From positions 1-33,064 of the forward strand of contig CAJOEM010000027.1 in the NCBI GenBank assembly GCA_905233725.1: 33,064 bases of DNA. Reading direction: 5' to 3'. The stretch comes from an uncultured Synergistales bacterium. Its GTDB lineage: Bacteria; Synergistota; Synergistia; Synergistales; Aminobacteriaceae. The notes under the pieces are model-generated. The model was not told the DNA's origin. It saw nothing but the letters and a program-made list of their open reading frames with translations, and made no database searches. The position numbers and the translations under genes were made by a program. Shown one piece after another: positions 26,398 through 33,028 of the stretch. The stretch's first letter is position 1; each line of letters opens with the position of its first letter.

Positions 26398-27870
26398 TTA
26401 GCCTCCAATTTTGCCGAACACGTTTTTCATCGCCGGATAGATTACTCGGAACTTTTGGTAACATGATTCGTATTTTGCGACGAGTTCTGGATCTGGTGAT
26501 TCGGATTTCGCGACCTTCACGATAGATTTTGCAGCAGCTTCTACACTGGAATATTCACCGCACGCGACCATCGCCAACATTGCGGCACCCATTCCCGGAC
26601 CTTCTTCTGAGACAGGAACTTCGACTTGTAAATTCAGGATATTGCAGATCATTTTGCGCCACAATTCGCTCCTGGCACCGCCGCCGCAAATTTTCGTGCT
26701 TGTGACTTCGACGCCGGTTTTCTTCGCGAACTCGTACATGTCACGGACAGCAAACGCGACTCCTTCCAAAACCGCCTGAGTTAAATCTGCTCTTGACGTA
26801 TCCATTGTGATGCCTGTGAAAGTTCCACGCGCAAACGGGTCATTCCACGGTGAACGCTCACCCATCAAGTACGGCAGGAAGAACACGTGATTCTCGCCGA
26901 GCTTTTGTATCGCAGCCTGTTCTCCGGAATAATCTTTCGTGTGCAGAATATCTTCGAGCCACCATTTGTTACACGAAGCAGCACTTAGCATACAGCCCAT
27001 CAAGTGATAATGCCCGTCAGCATGTGCGAACGAATGCAGCGCGTTATTCTCATCAAGTCTGAACTCGTCCGATGAGATAAATATCGTGCCACTTGTCCCG
27101 AGCGAAACGTTGCAACAGGAATTTCCGACAGTTCCCGTACCGATTGCAGCAGCAGCGTTATCTCCAGCTCCAGCAGCTATAACGACGGATTCACTCAGAC
27201 CCAATTTCGCAGCGAGTTCCGGTTTCAGATTTCCGACTTTCTCATAACTCTCGAACAACTTTGGCAGCTGAGCTTCAGTAATGCCGCAGATTTCGCACAT
27301 CTCACGAGACCATTTGCGATTCTTCACATCAAGCAAAAGCATTCCCGACGCATCTGAGAAATCCGTGCAATGAACTCCGGATAATTTGTACGCCAGATAA
27401 TCTTTCGGAAGCATGATTTTGCAAATTTTCGCGTAATTTTCGGGTTCGTTGTTTTTTAGCCAGAGAATTTTCGGAGCTGTGAAGCCCGGGAAAGCGATAT
27501 TAGCCGTATAACCTGAGATTTTCTCGCGACCGATTGTGTTGTTCAGGTAATCCGTTTCGCTAGCAGTTCTGCCATCGTTCCAGAGAATTGCGGGTCTAAT
27601 CACGCTGTCATTCTTGTCGAGAATCACAAGCCCGTGCATTTGTCCGCCGAAACTTATTCCTGCGACTTTGGATTTGTCTGTGTCCTTCAGAAGTTCAGCC
27701 AAGCCTGCAATCGTTTGCTCGAACCAGTCGTCAGGATTCTGTTCAGACCAACCCGGTTTCGGAAAATATATCGGATATTCTTTTGAAACGGTGTTGCGAA
27801 TTTTGCCAGTCTCGTCCATCAAGAGCAATTTCACGCTTGATGTTCCCAAATCGATTCCTATGTATAACAC
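26398..27870 (-). CDS. xylB: Xylulokinase-like FGGY sugar kinase
   Basis: This 490-residue cytoplasmic FGGY kinase phosphorylates a ketopentose with ATP, by family D-xylulose to D-xylulose 5-phosphate. The ATP-phosphate loop IGIDLGTSSVK is at 4-14, with Asp7. GGQMHG (75-80) is the substrate-side motif characteristic of xylulokinases. Asp237 in GAGDNAAAA is the catalytic base position, and the C-terminal ATP loop contains CGGGARSELWRKMI. Length equals the family norm. The start is a GTG at 27870 with GGGGAGG close upstream. It is first in the operon behind the promoter at 27932-27960. Because the isomerase is fucose-isomerase-like, ribulose or another ketose is also possible as substrate. Confidence 0.9.
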   Translation of the reverse strand: MLYIGIDLGTSSVKLLLMDETGKIRNTVSKEYPIYFPKPGWSEQNPDDWFEQTIAGLAELLKDTDKSKVAGISFGGQMHGLVILDKNDSVIRPAILWNDGRTASETDYLNNTIGREKISGYTANIAFPGFTAPKILWLKNNEPENYAKICKIMLPKDYLAYKLSGVHCTDFSDASGMLLLDVKNRKWSREMCEICGITEAQLPKLFESYEKVGNLKPELAAKLGLSESVVIAAGAGDNAAAAIGTGTVGNSCCNVSLGTSGTIFISSDEFRLDENNALHSFAHADGHYHLMGCMLSAASCNKWWLEDILHTKDYSGEQAAIQKLGENHVFFLPYLMGERSPWNDPFARGTFTGITMDTSRADLTQAVLEGVAFAVRDMYEFAKKTGVEVTSTKICGGGARSELWRKMICNILNLQVEVPVSEEGPGMGAAMLAMVACGEYSSVEAAAKSIVKVAKSESPDPELVAKYESCYQKFRVIYPAMKNVFGKIGG

Positions 27871-27897
27871 GTTACCTCCCCTTTCGCTTTAAATCTA

Positions 27898-27910
27898 ACT
27901 TTCGTAAAAT
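27898..27910. promoter_or_regulatory. Second, degenerate ROK operator candidate
   Basis: ACTTTCGTAAAAT matches the adjacent perfect palindrome at 10 of 13 positions and starts 14 bases from it. It lies within the untranslated leader of xylB. Confidence 0.4.
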
Positions 27911-27911
27911 C

Positions 27912-27924
27912 ACTTTACTAAAGT
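27912..27924. promoter_or_regulatory. ROK-repressor operator candidate
   Basis: ACTTTACTAAAGT is a perfect 6-1-6 palindrome. It begins 7 bases downstream of the -10, so it covers the expected transcription start of the sugar operon. It is beside a ROK repressor gene. Confidence 0.65.
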
Positions 27925-27931
27925 AATTGCA

Positions 27932-27960
27932 ATATTAATACACAAACTCAGCATTGTCAA
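27932..27960 (-). promoter_or_regulatory. Promoter of the xylB sugar operon
   Basis: On the minus strand TTGACA (27955-27960), a 17-base spacer and TAATAT (27932-27937) form a near-consensus promoter. It starts 2 bases after the ROK gene's stop codon. Confidence 0.75.
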
Positions 27961-27962
27961 GT

Positions 27963-29138
27963 TCAGATTCGCGCGAGAAACTCGTCCACAAAATGCCACG
28001 CTGCACCCATCATTCCGGCGCGTCTTGGGAATTTAGCCAGCTTGATGAAATTCGTATTCTCTTCAAACGGGCTTAATTCGCAAACACGCTGCTGCAAAAT
28101 CGGTAGAAATTCAGACATGTAATCCGATACGAAGCCGCCCAAAATTATCTCGGAATCAAACGTCAATCTCAGATTATGAATCGCAAGAGCCAAATTCGAC
28201 AAAACATCGTTCCAGAGCTCAGAATATTTCGCATTACCAGTCTTGAGTTCGTGAAAAAATTCCTCGATGCTTATGCCAAGATCGCGAGTAAATCTAAATG
28301 CGCTGCAATATGCTTCGAGACAGCCACGTTTGCCGCAATTACAAATTAGTCCGTCTGGGTGTATGCACATGTGTCCAAATTCGCTGCTTCTGTGATTATC
28401 TCCGAGCCATGAGTTGCCGTTGAAAATCACGGAGCCGCCGATGCCGTTTTCCAGGAGCAAGTACACGAACATGAGATTTCTGCTTTTCTCCTCAGCAGTC
28501 AGGATTGACCATTCAGCGAAACCTGCAGCAGTTGCGTCATTCTCGATATAGACCGGGTAGCGAATATTTTTCGAGATTGCGCTTAACTCGAGATTCTTGA
28601 ATTTTAACGTTGGCGAATAAATCACGAGAGCTTTTTCATGATCGATTATGCCTGGTATAGTTATTCCGACACCGATGATTTTTTCCGGCGAGATTTTATT
28701 TTCGGATATGAAAATTTCCAGTTCAGTTTCGATTTTCGCGGCAATATCGCAACTGGTGATTTTATCGAGGTCAAGTCTTTTATACGCGAGCAAATTCCGC
28801 TGAATGTCCGATAACAAGAATCGCAAGTGACTGGCTGTGACAGCAATTCCGATGGCGTAACCTGCCTCAGGCACGATGACATAGCCGATTGGTGGTCGTC
28901 CGCCTGTTGATTTCTGGAGATCACCCGCTGCGATTAATCCGGCGTCTCTGAGTTCCGAGAGATTATTATGAATCGTCGGCAAACTGTAATTCAGGGCGAA
29001 AGCGATTTGCAATTTGCTAACACCTGTGTGTGAATCGTAAATGTAGCGATAGATTCGATTGCGAGTATTTCTCCGGCGTTCACGATTCATTTGCCAGTTA
29101 TTTCTGATTCTATGATGTGTGATGTGATATTTTTTCAT
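27963..29138 (-). CDS. ROK-family transcriptional repressor (XylR-like)
   Basis: This 391-residue regulator probably represses the sugar operon that follows it. A basic N-terminal tail (residues 1-30) precedes a winged helix-turn-helix (about 38-72, VSKLQIAFALNYSLPTIHNN). The ROK sugar-binding fold follows, with VGITIPGIIDHE near 157, IENDATAAG at 198-206 and the zinc site CNCGKRGCLEAY at 266-277. It resembles XylR/NagC-type repressors, which release DNA when a sugar binds. The ATG at 29138 has no ribosome site and lies 9 bases beyond a TAGAAT -10, suggesting a nearly leaderless mRNA; Met17 is an alternative start. The effector is probably the substrate of the operon. Confidence 0.87.
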   Translation of the reverse strand: MKKYHITHHRIRNNWQMNRERRRNTRNRIYRYIYDSHTGVSKLQIAFALNYSLPTIHNNLSELRDAGLIAAGDLQKSTGGRPPIGYVIVPEAGYAIGIAVTASHLRFLLSDIQRNLLAYKRLDLDKITSCDIAAKIETELEIFISENKISPEKIIGVGITIPGIIDHEKALVIYSPTLKFKNLELSAISKNIRYPVYIENDATAAGFAEWSILTAEEKSRNLMFVYLLLENGIGGSVIFNGNSWLGDNHRSSEFGHMCIHPDGLICNCGKRGCLEAYCSAFRFTRDLGISIEEFFHELKTGNAKYSELWNDVLSNLALAIHNLRLTFDSEIILGGFVSDYMSEFLPILQQRVCELSPFEENTNFIKLAKFPRRAGMMGAAWHFVDEFLARI

Positions 29139-29146
29139 GATACGTT

Positions 29147-29159
29147 AATTCTAAGAATT
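29147..29159. promoter_or_regulatory. Palindrome over the ROK gene -10
   Basis: AATTCTTAGAATT (6-1-6, perfect) contains the -10 of the ROK gene. It has the same 13-base 6-1-6 geometry as the putative operator downstream but a different sequence. It could be an autoregulatory site or chance in AT-rich sequence. Confidence 0.3.
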
Positions 29160-29176
29160 TTCCCGACAAAACGCAA
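29148..29176 (-). promoter_or_regulatory. Promoter of the ROK repressor gene
   Basis: On the minus strand TTGCGT (29171-29176), a 17-base spacer and TAGAAT (29148-29153) lie just 9 bases before the ATG. The -35 is 9 bases from that of the divergent Mrr promoter. Confidence 0.55.
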
Positions 29177-29185
29177 GCTGGAATC

Positions 29186-29214
29186 TTGCAATTTTGCGAC
29201 CAAACTCGTAGAAT
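29186..29214 (+). promoter_or_regulatory. Promoter of Mrr copy 1
   Basis: TTGCAA, 17 bases and TAGAAT. The same TTGCAA/17/TARAAT unit precedes copies 2 and 3 at equivalent distances. Confidence 0.65.
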
Positions 29215-29252
29215 TGAAAACATGATTAACGAAACAAGGAGCGTATTGTAAA

Positions 29253-30170
29253 ATGTCAGTGCCTAAATATAACGAATTTTTCCCGGTTTTCATGGAATTT
29301 CTCTCGGACGGAAACGAACACACGTTACAGGAAGTTCGCGATTATTGTGCGAGCAAGTTCGATTTATCCGAGGAAGACAAGAGAGCAACTTTTCCCACTG
29401 GGAGAAATATACTTATTAATCGCCTTGGCTGGGCACAAACGTATCTGAAGCAAGCTGGTTTAATTACGAATCCTAAACGTGCTGTAGTAGCTATTAGTAC
29501 GTTTGGAAAAGAAATTATGAGCAATGGGGGGGGGATTTTTACGCTAAAATATGTCCGTGAGCTACAACAACAGAAGTCCGATACATATACTAACTCTATA
29601 TCTACTATAGAGAATTCTGCAATACCTGAACCTGAAGAACAGACTCCTCAGGAAATGATTGATGTCTCAATGGCACAGTTGAACGCGGAACTTGCAGACA
29701 AACTTCTCGATGAATTAACACGAATGGACGAGTATGATTTTGAATACGTAATTGTAGATTTGCTTTTGAAGATGGGTTACGGGAAACCTGAAGAAAACCA
29801 GGATGCTGTCACGCGAAAATCCGGGGACGGCGGAATTGACGGAATAGTTCGGGCGGATAGATTCGGCTTTGACGCTATATATACTCAGGCGAAACGCTGG
29901 AAGGAAGATTCTCACGTGCAAAGACCAGACATTCAGAAATTTCTCGGAGCAATGGTCAGTCTCGGAGCTACGAAAGGATTATTCATAACTACAGGACAAT
30001 TTTCGAAGGGAGCGTTGGATTTTGCGGCACAGAATCACAATCACAAAATCGTTCTCGTTGACGGCAAGAAGCTTGCTGAACTAATGATTGAGTACGGTCT
30101 TGGCGTAACGACTGTGAAAACGTACGAGATCAAGCGCGTTGACTCGGATTATTTCAGCGCGGACAGTTGA
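29253..30170 (+). CDS. mrr: Mrr-type restriction endonuclease with an in-frame G9 linker
   Basis: This 305-residue protein is predicted to cut DNA, as Mrr enzymes do, often modified DNA. Residues 1 to about 90 form the winged-helix Mrr N-terminal domain (VPKYNEFFPVFMEFLSDG to LGWAQTYLKQAGLI). A linker of about 65 residues begins at NGGG, encoded by nine Gs. The catalytic domain (about 158-290) is intact: GDGGIDG (191-197, Asp196), then TQAKRW with Gln212 and Lys214, the usual Mrr D-x(n)-QxK site, preceded by Glu164. AGGAG lies 11 bases before the ATG. No methyltransferase is nearby, which suits a modification-dependent enzyme. Loss or gain of one G would truncate it to 97 or 102 residues, leaving only the DNA-binding domain. 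Two shorter paralogues follow. Confidence 0.88.
   Translation: MSVPKYNEFFPVFMEFLSDGNEHTLQEVRDYCASKFDLSEEDKRATFPTGRNILINRLGWAQTYLKQAGLITNPKRAVVAISTFGKEIMSNGGGIFTLKYVRELQQQKSDTYTNSISTIENSAIPEPEEQTPQEMIDVSMAQLNAELADKLLDELTRMDEYDFEYVIVDLLLKMGYGKPEENQDAVTRKSGDGGIDGIVRADRFGFDAIYTQAKRWKEDSHVQRPDIQKFLGAMVSLGATKGLFITTGQFSKGALDFAAQNHNHKIVLVDGKKLAELMIEYGLGVTTVKTYEIKRVDSDYFSADS
29526..29534 (+). repeat. Poly-G tract (9 G) in the Mrr linker
   Basis: Nine Gs encode Gly-Gly-Gly of NGGGIF at residues 92-94, at the junction of the DNA-binding domain and linker. The two paralogues have DDKTEF at this place and no G run. Confidence 0.9.
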
Positions 30171-30193
30171 TAGTGATCGAATGAAGTTTCATG

Positions 30194-30222
30194 TTGCAAT
30201 TTCGCGATAAATCCCGTAAAAT
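30194..30222 (+). promoter_or_regulatory. Promoter of Mrr copy 2
   Basis: TTGCAA, 17 bases and TAAAAT. The flank down to the ribosome site (CATGATTAATGAGACAAGG) closely matches that of copy 1. Confidence 0.65.
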
Positions 30223-30260
30223 CAGAGCCATGATTAATGAGACAAGGAGCGATTTTTGAA

Positions 30261-30647
30261 ATGTCAGTGCCTAAATTTAATGAGTTTTTTCAGGATTTTA
30301 TGGAATTTCTCTCAGATGAACAAGAACATGTAGTGCAGGAAGTTCGTGATTATCTTGCGGGTATTTTCAACTTATCCGATGAGGACATGAGAGCTACGAC
30401 CCCGAGTGGAGGAAATTTATTTTTCAACCGAGTATCATGGACGCAAACGTATCTCAAAAAAGCTGGCTTAATCGCGAATCCTGAACATGCAGTGGTCGTG
30501 ATTACCCCGTTGGGAAAGAAAATTCTGGACGACAAGACTGAATTCACGCTTGATTTTGTTAAGGATCTCATGATAAAAAACGGCGAATATCCTACTGAAC
30601 CTGCAACGAGATTCTCACATGTAAGACGCACGAAAACACGAACGTAG
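30261..30647 (+). CDS. Orphan Mrr N-terminal-domain protein, copy 2
   Basis: This 128-residue protein aligns with residues 1 to about 105 of the complete Mrr protein upstream (SVPKFNEFFQDFMEFLSD; WTQTYLKKAGLIANPEHAVV) and then ends in a short basic tail (RFSHVRRTKTRT). The nuclease domain is absent and no remnant lies before copy 3. The ATG at 30261 matches the starts of copies 1 and 3 and has AGGAG 11 bases upstream; the in-frame ATG at 30237 precedes that ribosome site and is rejected. It has its own promoter. It probably binds DNA without cutting. It could regulate or compete with copy 1, or simply be a decayed duplicate; the clean frame argues for some selection. Confidence 0.75.
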   Translation: MSVPKFNEFFQDFMEFLSDEQEHVVQEVRDYLAGIFNLSDEDMRATTPSGGNLFFNRVSWTQTYLKKAGLIANPEHAVVVITPLGKKILDDKTEFTLDFVKDLMIKNGEYPTEPATRFSHVRRTKTRT

Positions 30648-30679
30648 ATTTTCAAAATATTACGTTTTGAAATTTCGTG

Positions 30680-30708
30680 TTGCAATTTCGTGATGAAACC
30701 ATTAGAAT
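30680..30708 (+). promoter_or_regulatory. Promoter of Mrr copy 3
   Basis: TTGCAA, 17 bases and TAGAAT, again 39 bases before the start codon. The spacer begins TTTCGTGAT, like TTTCGCGAT in copy 2. Confidence 0.65.
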
Positions 30709-30747
30709 CGCGAATTATTGATATAGTACAAGGAGTGGATTTTTGAA

Positions 30748-31089
30748 ATGTCGGTGCCTAAATACTATGAGTTTTTCCCGGACTTTATGGAATTTCTCTC
30801 AGATGGAAAAGAACATGCGATGCAGGAAGTTCGTGATTATCTTGCGGGGATGTTCAACTTGTCCGATGAGGATATGAGCTTTACCACACAGAATGGCGGA
30901 AGTTTGTTTTTCAATCGTGTTGACTGGGCGAAACTGTATCTCAAGAAGGCCGGCTTAATAGCGAATCCTGAACTCGCTGTAGTCGTGATTACTCCGTTTG
31001 GTAAGAAAGTTTTGGACGACAAGACTGAATTCACGCTTGATTTTGTTAAAGATCTCATGATAAAAAACGGCGAATATCCTACAAACTAG
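30748..31089 (+). CDS. Orphan Mrr N-terminal-domain protein, copy 3
   Basis: This 113-residue protein is the Mrr winged-helix domain alone (SVPKYYEFFPDFMEFLSDG; VDWAKLYLKKAGLIANPELA). Its last 25 or so residues (DDKTEFTLDFVKDL, then KNGEYPTN) are almost the same as in copy 2, so copies 2 and 3 share a more recent ancestor, or have been homogenised, after losing the nuclease part. The stop comes 13 residues earlier than in copy 2. Ribosome site AGGAG lies 12 bases before the ATG and a separate promoter is present. Function is unknown; DNA binding is inferred from the domain. Confidence 0.75.
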   Translation: MSVPKYYEFFPDFMEFLSDGKEHAMQEVRDYLAGMFNLSDEDMSFTTQNGGSLFFNRVDWAKLYLKKAGLIANPELAVVVITPFGKKVLDDKTEFTLDFVKDLMIKNGEYPTN

Positions 31090-31150
31090 TGCGATGCCGT
31101 TCATTCACAAATGCGAGTCTCTGGGGAAAACTCGCGTAAAAAATACTTAC

Positions 31151-32944
31151 TTACTTTACAGCTTTCAACGCATTCATCGCGGCAATATACCCACCGTGCG
31201 CACAAAGGCTCAGAGCTTCACGTCCCGGGTAGAAATCGCCGAAATAACTTCCTGAACTTATCAAGCCTGCTGCATATAATCCAGGAATAACGCTTCCGTC
31301 AGATTTTACAACTTGGAAATCAGCGTTCGTCAAAATTCCGCCGTAATTCCCGCGTGTCATGTCGTATTCTTTCACAGCGTAATATGCTCCGGAATTGAGC
31401 GGCTTGAGATATTTCTCGGGTTTTCCGAATTGCGTGTCCTTTCCTGATTCACACAGCGCATTGTAATCAGCTACGGTTTTCGCGAGAACTTCGGGGTCAA
31501 TGTTGATGAGTTTTGCGAGTTCTTCGATTGAGTCAGCTTTGAATGCCTTGATGAACGGGTGACCGGATTGTGTTTGCGCGAGATATTTTTCAAGATTCAG
31601 GAATTTGTCAGCAATATCTTGATCCATGATTGCCCAGGCGTGATCGGGTTCATCCTCGTAAATGAAAAACACTTGCTGAGCGTGAGGTCCTGCAGCTTCA
31701 CTGACTTTGCGATTACCTTTGCGATCGACCAGCAACACTGAGAACGGGAACGGATTATTCGGCTGACCGACGACTGGCATATCGAACGGATCTGCGTGGA
31801 AATTTCCGCTCATAGATTCCTGATATGCGTGAAGACCTGCTCCCAATTCCAGCGCCATCTTCAAACCATCGCCTGTATTGCTCTTGGCTGTAGCCGTGTA
31901 TTCCCCGACAGTTTCCGGTGCGAGTTCTGCATTAAGCTGGTTATTGCGCGCGTAATCTCCCGTGCAGAGTATCACAACTTTCGCGTTGAATTTCTTTGTG
32001 CCGGTCTTGTCAGTCTCGCTAACAACTCCCGTAACTGTTCCGGAATCATTCACGATTAAGCCAGTAGCCGGTGTGTTGAGATAAATATCAACGCCGTCCT
32101 TCAATAATTGCGCTTCGAGTGCAGTAATCAGTGCCTCGCCACCTTTTGAATGAGCGGAAACATCTGCCATTTTAATCGTCTCAGCGTTTTTCTTAGCTCT
32201 CTCTGACGGTACTGGAGCAGCAGCGTAATTCGTGTATCTGAACTCAACACCGAGATCCTTGTACATTTTCACGACTGCCGGACTGACTTTGAGCAGACTT
32301 TCCACGAGAGCAACGTCTACTTTGTTAGCATCCTGCATTGTGTTACGAGCTAGCCAGGCTTTCACGACTTCAGGAATCGTTTCTTCGGTTTCAGCAGCCA
32401 AGAACGTTCCCGAACTGAAAATCGAAGTTCCGCCGACGATGCCCTGTTTTTCGAGCAAAGCAACTTTCGCACCCTGTTGTTCAGCAGTGAGTGCAGCAGT
32501 GAGTCCAGCCAATCCCGCACCAACGACTACGATGTCATAATTATACTCGGCATTTTCCTTCACGCGTTCGATTTTACGATTTCGCCATTCAGAAGCATCA
32601 CCGCCAGCTTGTTTAATCGCGTCCGCAACAGCAGTTCTGATTGCATTACTCGACACGGTTGCGCCGGAAACGCCCTCAACTGCCAAAGACTGATTCTCGA
32701 TCAGACGTTTTCGCACAATCTCAAGAGCTTTGTCGCCAACACCGGCTGTCTCGTTATCATCGAGAATTTTTATGTCAGCAATCTTGTCATTCGCGAAAGT
32801 AACTTCGACCGTAACGATTCCGTCAATTCCTCTCGCTGTTGCCTTGTAGCTGCCGTCCTTCAGCGCTGCCTCAGCAAATCCAAACGCTGCCAACACAAAT
32901 ATTGCTGCACTTAACGCTAATACTGCAAATTTCTTCAAGATCAT
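31151..32944 (-). CDS. Exported FMN/FAD flavoprotein reductase (fumarate reductase family)
   Basis: This 597-residue exported flavoprotein has a signal peptide (1 to about 26), an FMN-binding domain (about 30-115) with VSGATVSS, where Thr96 should carry covalent FMN added by ApbE, and an FAD-binding reductase domain from about 135 (VVVGAGLAGLTAALTAEQQ; GLYAAGLISSGSYFG near the end). There is no haem-binding CxxCH, unlike flavocytochrome c, so electrons must enter through the FMN domain. Arg412 in RKGNRKVSEA fits the catalytic acid of fumarate reductases. The His-x-x-Gly-Gly motif of fumarate binding is replaced by RGNYGGILTN, so the acceptor may be another unsaturated acid (urocanate- or acrylate-like). 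It is monocistronic in view, with the promoter at 33000-33028. Confidence 0.87.
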   Translation of the reverse strand: MILKKFAVLALSAAIFVLAAFGFAEAALKDGSYKATARGIDGIVTVEVTFANDKIADIKILDDNETAGVGDKALEIVRKRLIENQSLAVEGVSGATVSSNAIRTAVADAIKQAGGDASEWRNRKIERVKENAEYNYDIVVVGAGLAGLTAALTAEQQGAKVALLEKQGIVGGTSIFSSGTFLAAETEETIPEVVKAWLARNTMQDANKVDVALVESLLKVSPAVVKMYKDLGVEFRYTNYAAAPVPSERAKKNAETIKMADVSAHSKGGEALITALEAQLLKDGVDIYLNTPATGLIVNDSGTVTGVVSETDKTGTKKFNAKVVILCTGDYARNNQLNAELAPETVGEYTATAKSNTGDGLKMALELGAGLHAYQESMSGNFHADPFDMPVVGQPNNPFPFSVLLVDRKGNRKVSEAAGPHAQQVFFIYEDEPDHAWAIMDQDIADKFLNLEKYLAQTQSGHPFIKAFKADSIEELAKLINIDPEVLAKTVADYNALCESGKDTQFGKPEKYLKPLNSGAYYAVKEYDMTRGNYGGILTNADFQVVKSDGSVIPGLYAAGLISSGSYFGDFYPGREALSLCAHGGYIAAMNALKAVK

Positions 32945-32999
32945 TACCTCTTTTCTACGAACAATGTCCCCAGAACCATCGTCCTAAATTTTCGCCAGA

Positions 33000-33028
33000 A
33001 TTTTATCACAAAAGCAATCATCGAGCAA
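33000..33028 (-). promoter_or_regulatory. Promoter of the flavoprotein reductase gene
   Basis: On the minus strand TTGCTC (33023-33028), a 17-base spacer and TAAAAT (33000-33005) lie 55 bases before the ATG. GAGGT just before the start is the ribosome site. Confidence 0.5.

Larger units (their letters stand above)
29186..31089 (+). repeat. Tandem array of three Mrr-type units with promoters
   Basis: Three units start at 29186, 30194 and 30680. Each carries TTGCAA/17/TARAAT, an ACAAGGAG or GACAAGGAG ribosome site, and an open frame beginning MSVPK. Units 2 and 3 are about 490 and 410 bases; unit 1 is about 1 kb because it retains the nuclease domain. Confidence 0.8.

Noticed and set aside
30237-30260. 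Upstream ATG of Mrr copy 2 as the true start
   Set aside because: It lies before the AGGAG ribosome site, and copies 1 and 3 start at the aligned MSVPK position.
29186-31089. CRISPR-like or mobile-element repeat in the Mrr array
   Set aside because: The repeats are whole diverged gene units with promoters; there are no short spacers, terminal inverted repeats or transposase.
31113-31140. Possible terminator GCGAGT...ACTCGC after Mrr copy 3
   Set aside because: The six-base stem has an 11-base loop and is followed by GTAAAAAATAC on the plus strand and by no T run on the minus strand, so it does not look like an intrinsic terminator in either direction.
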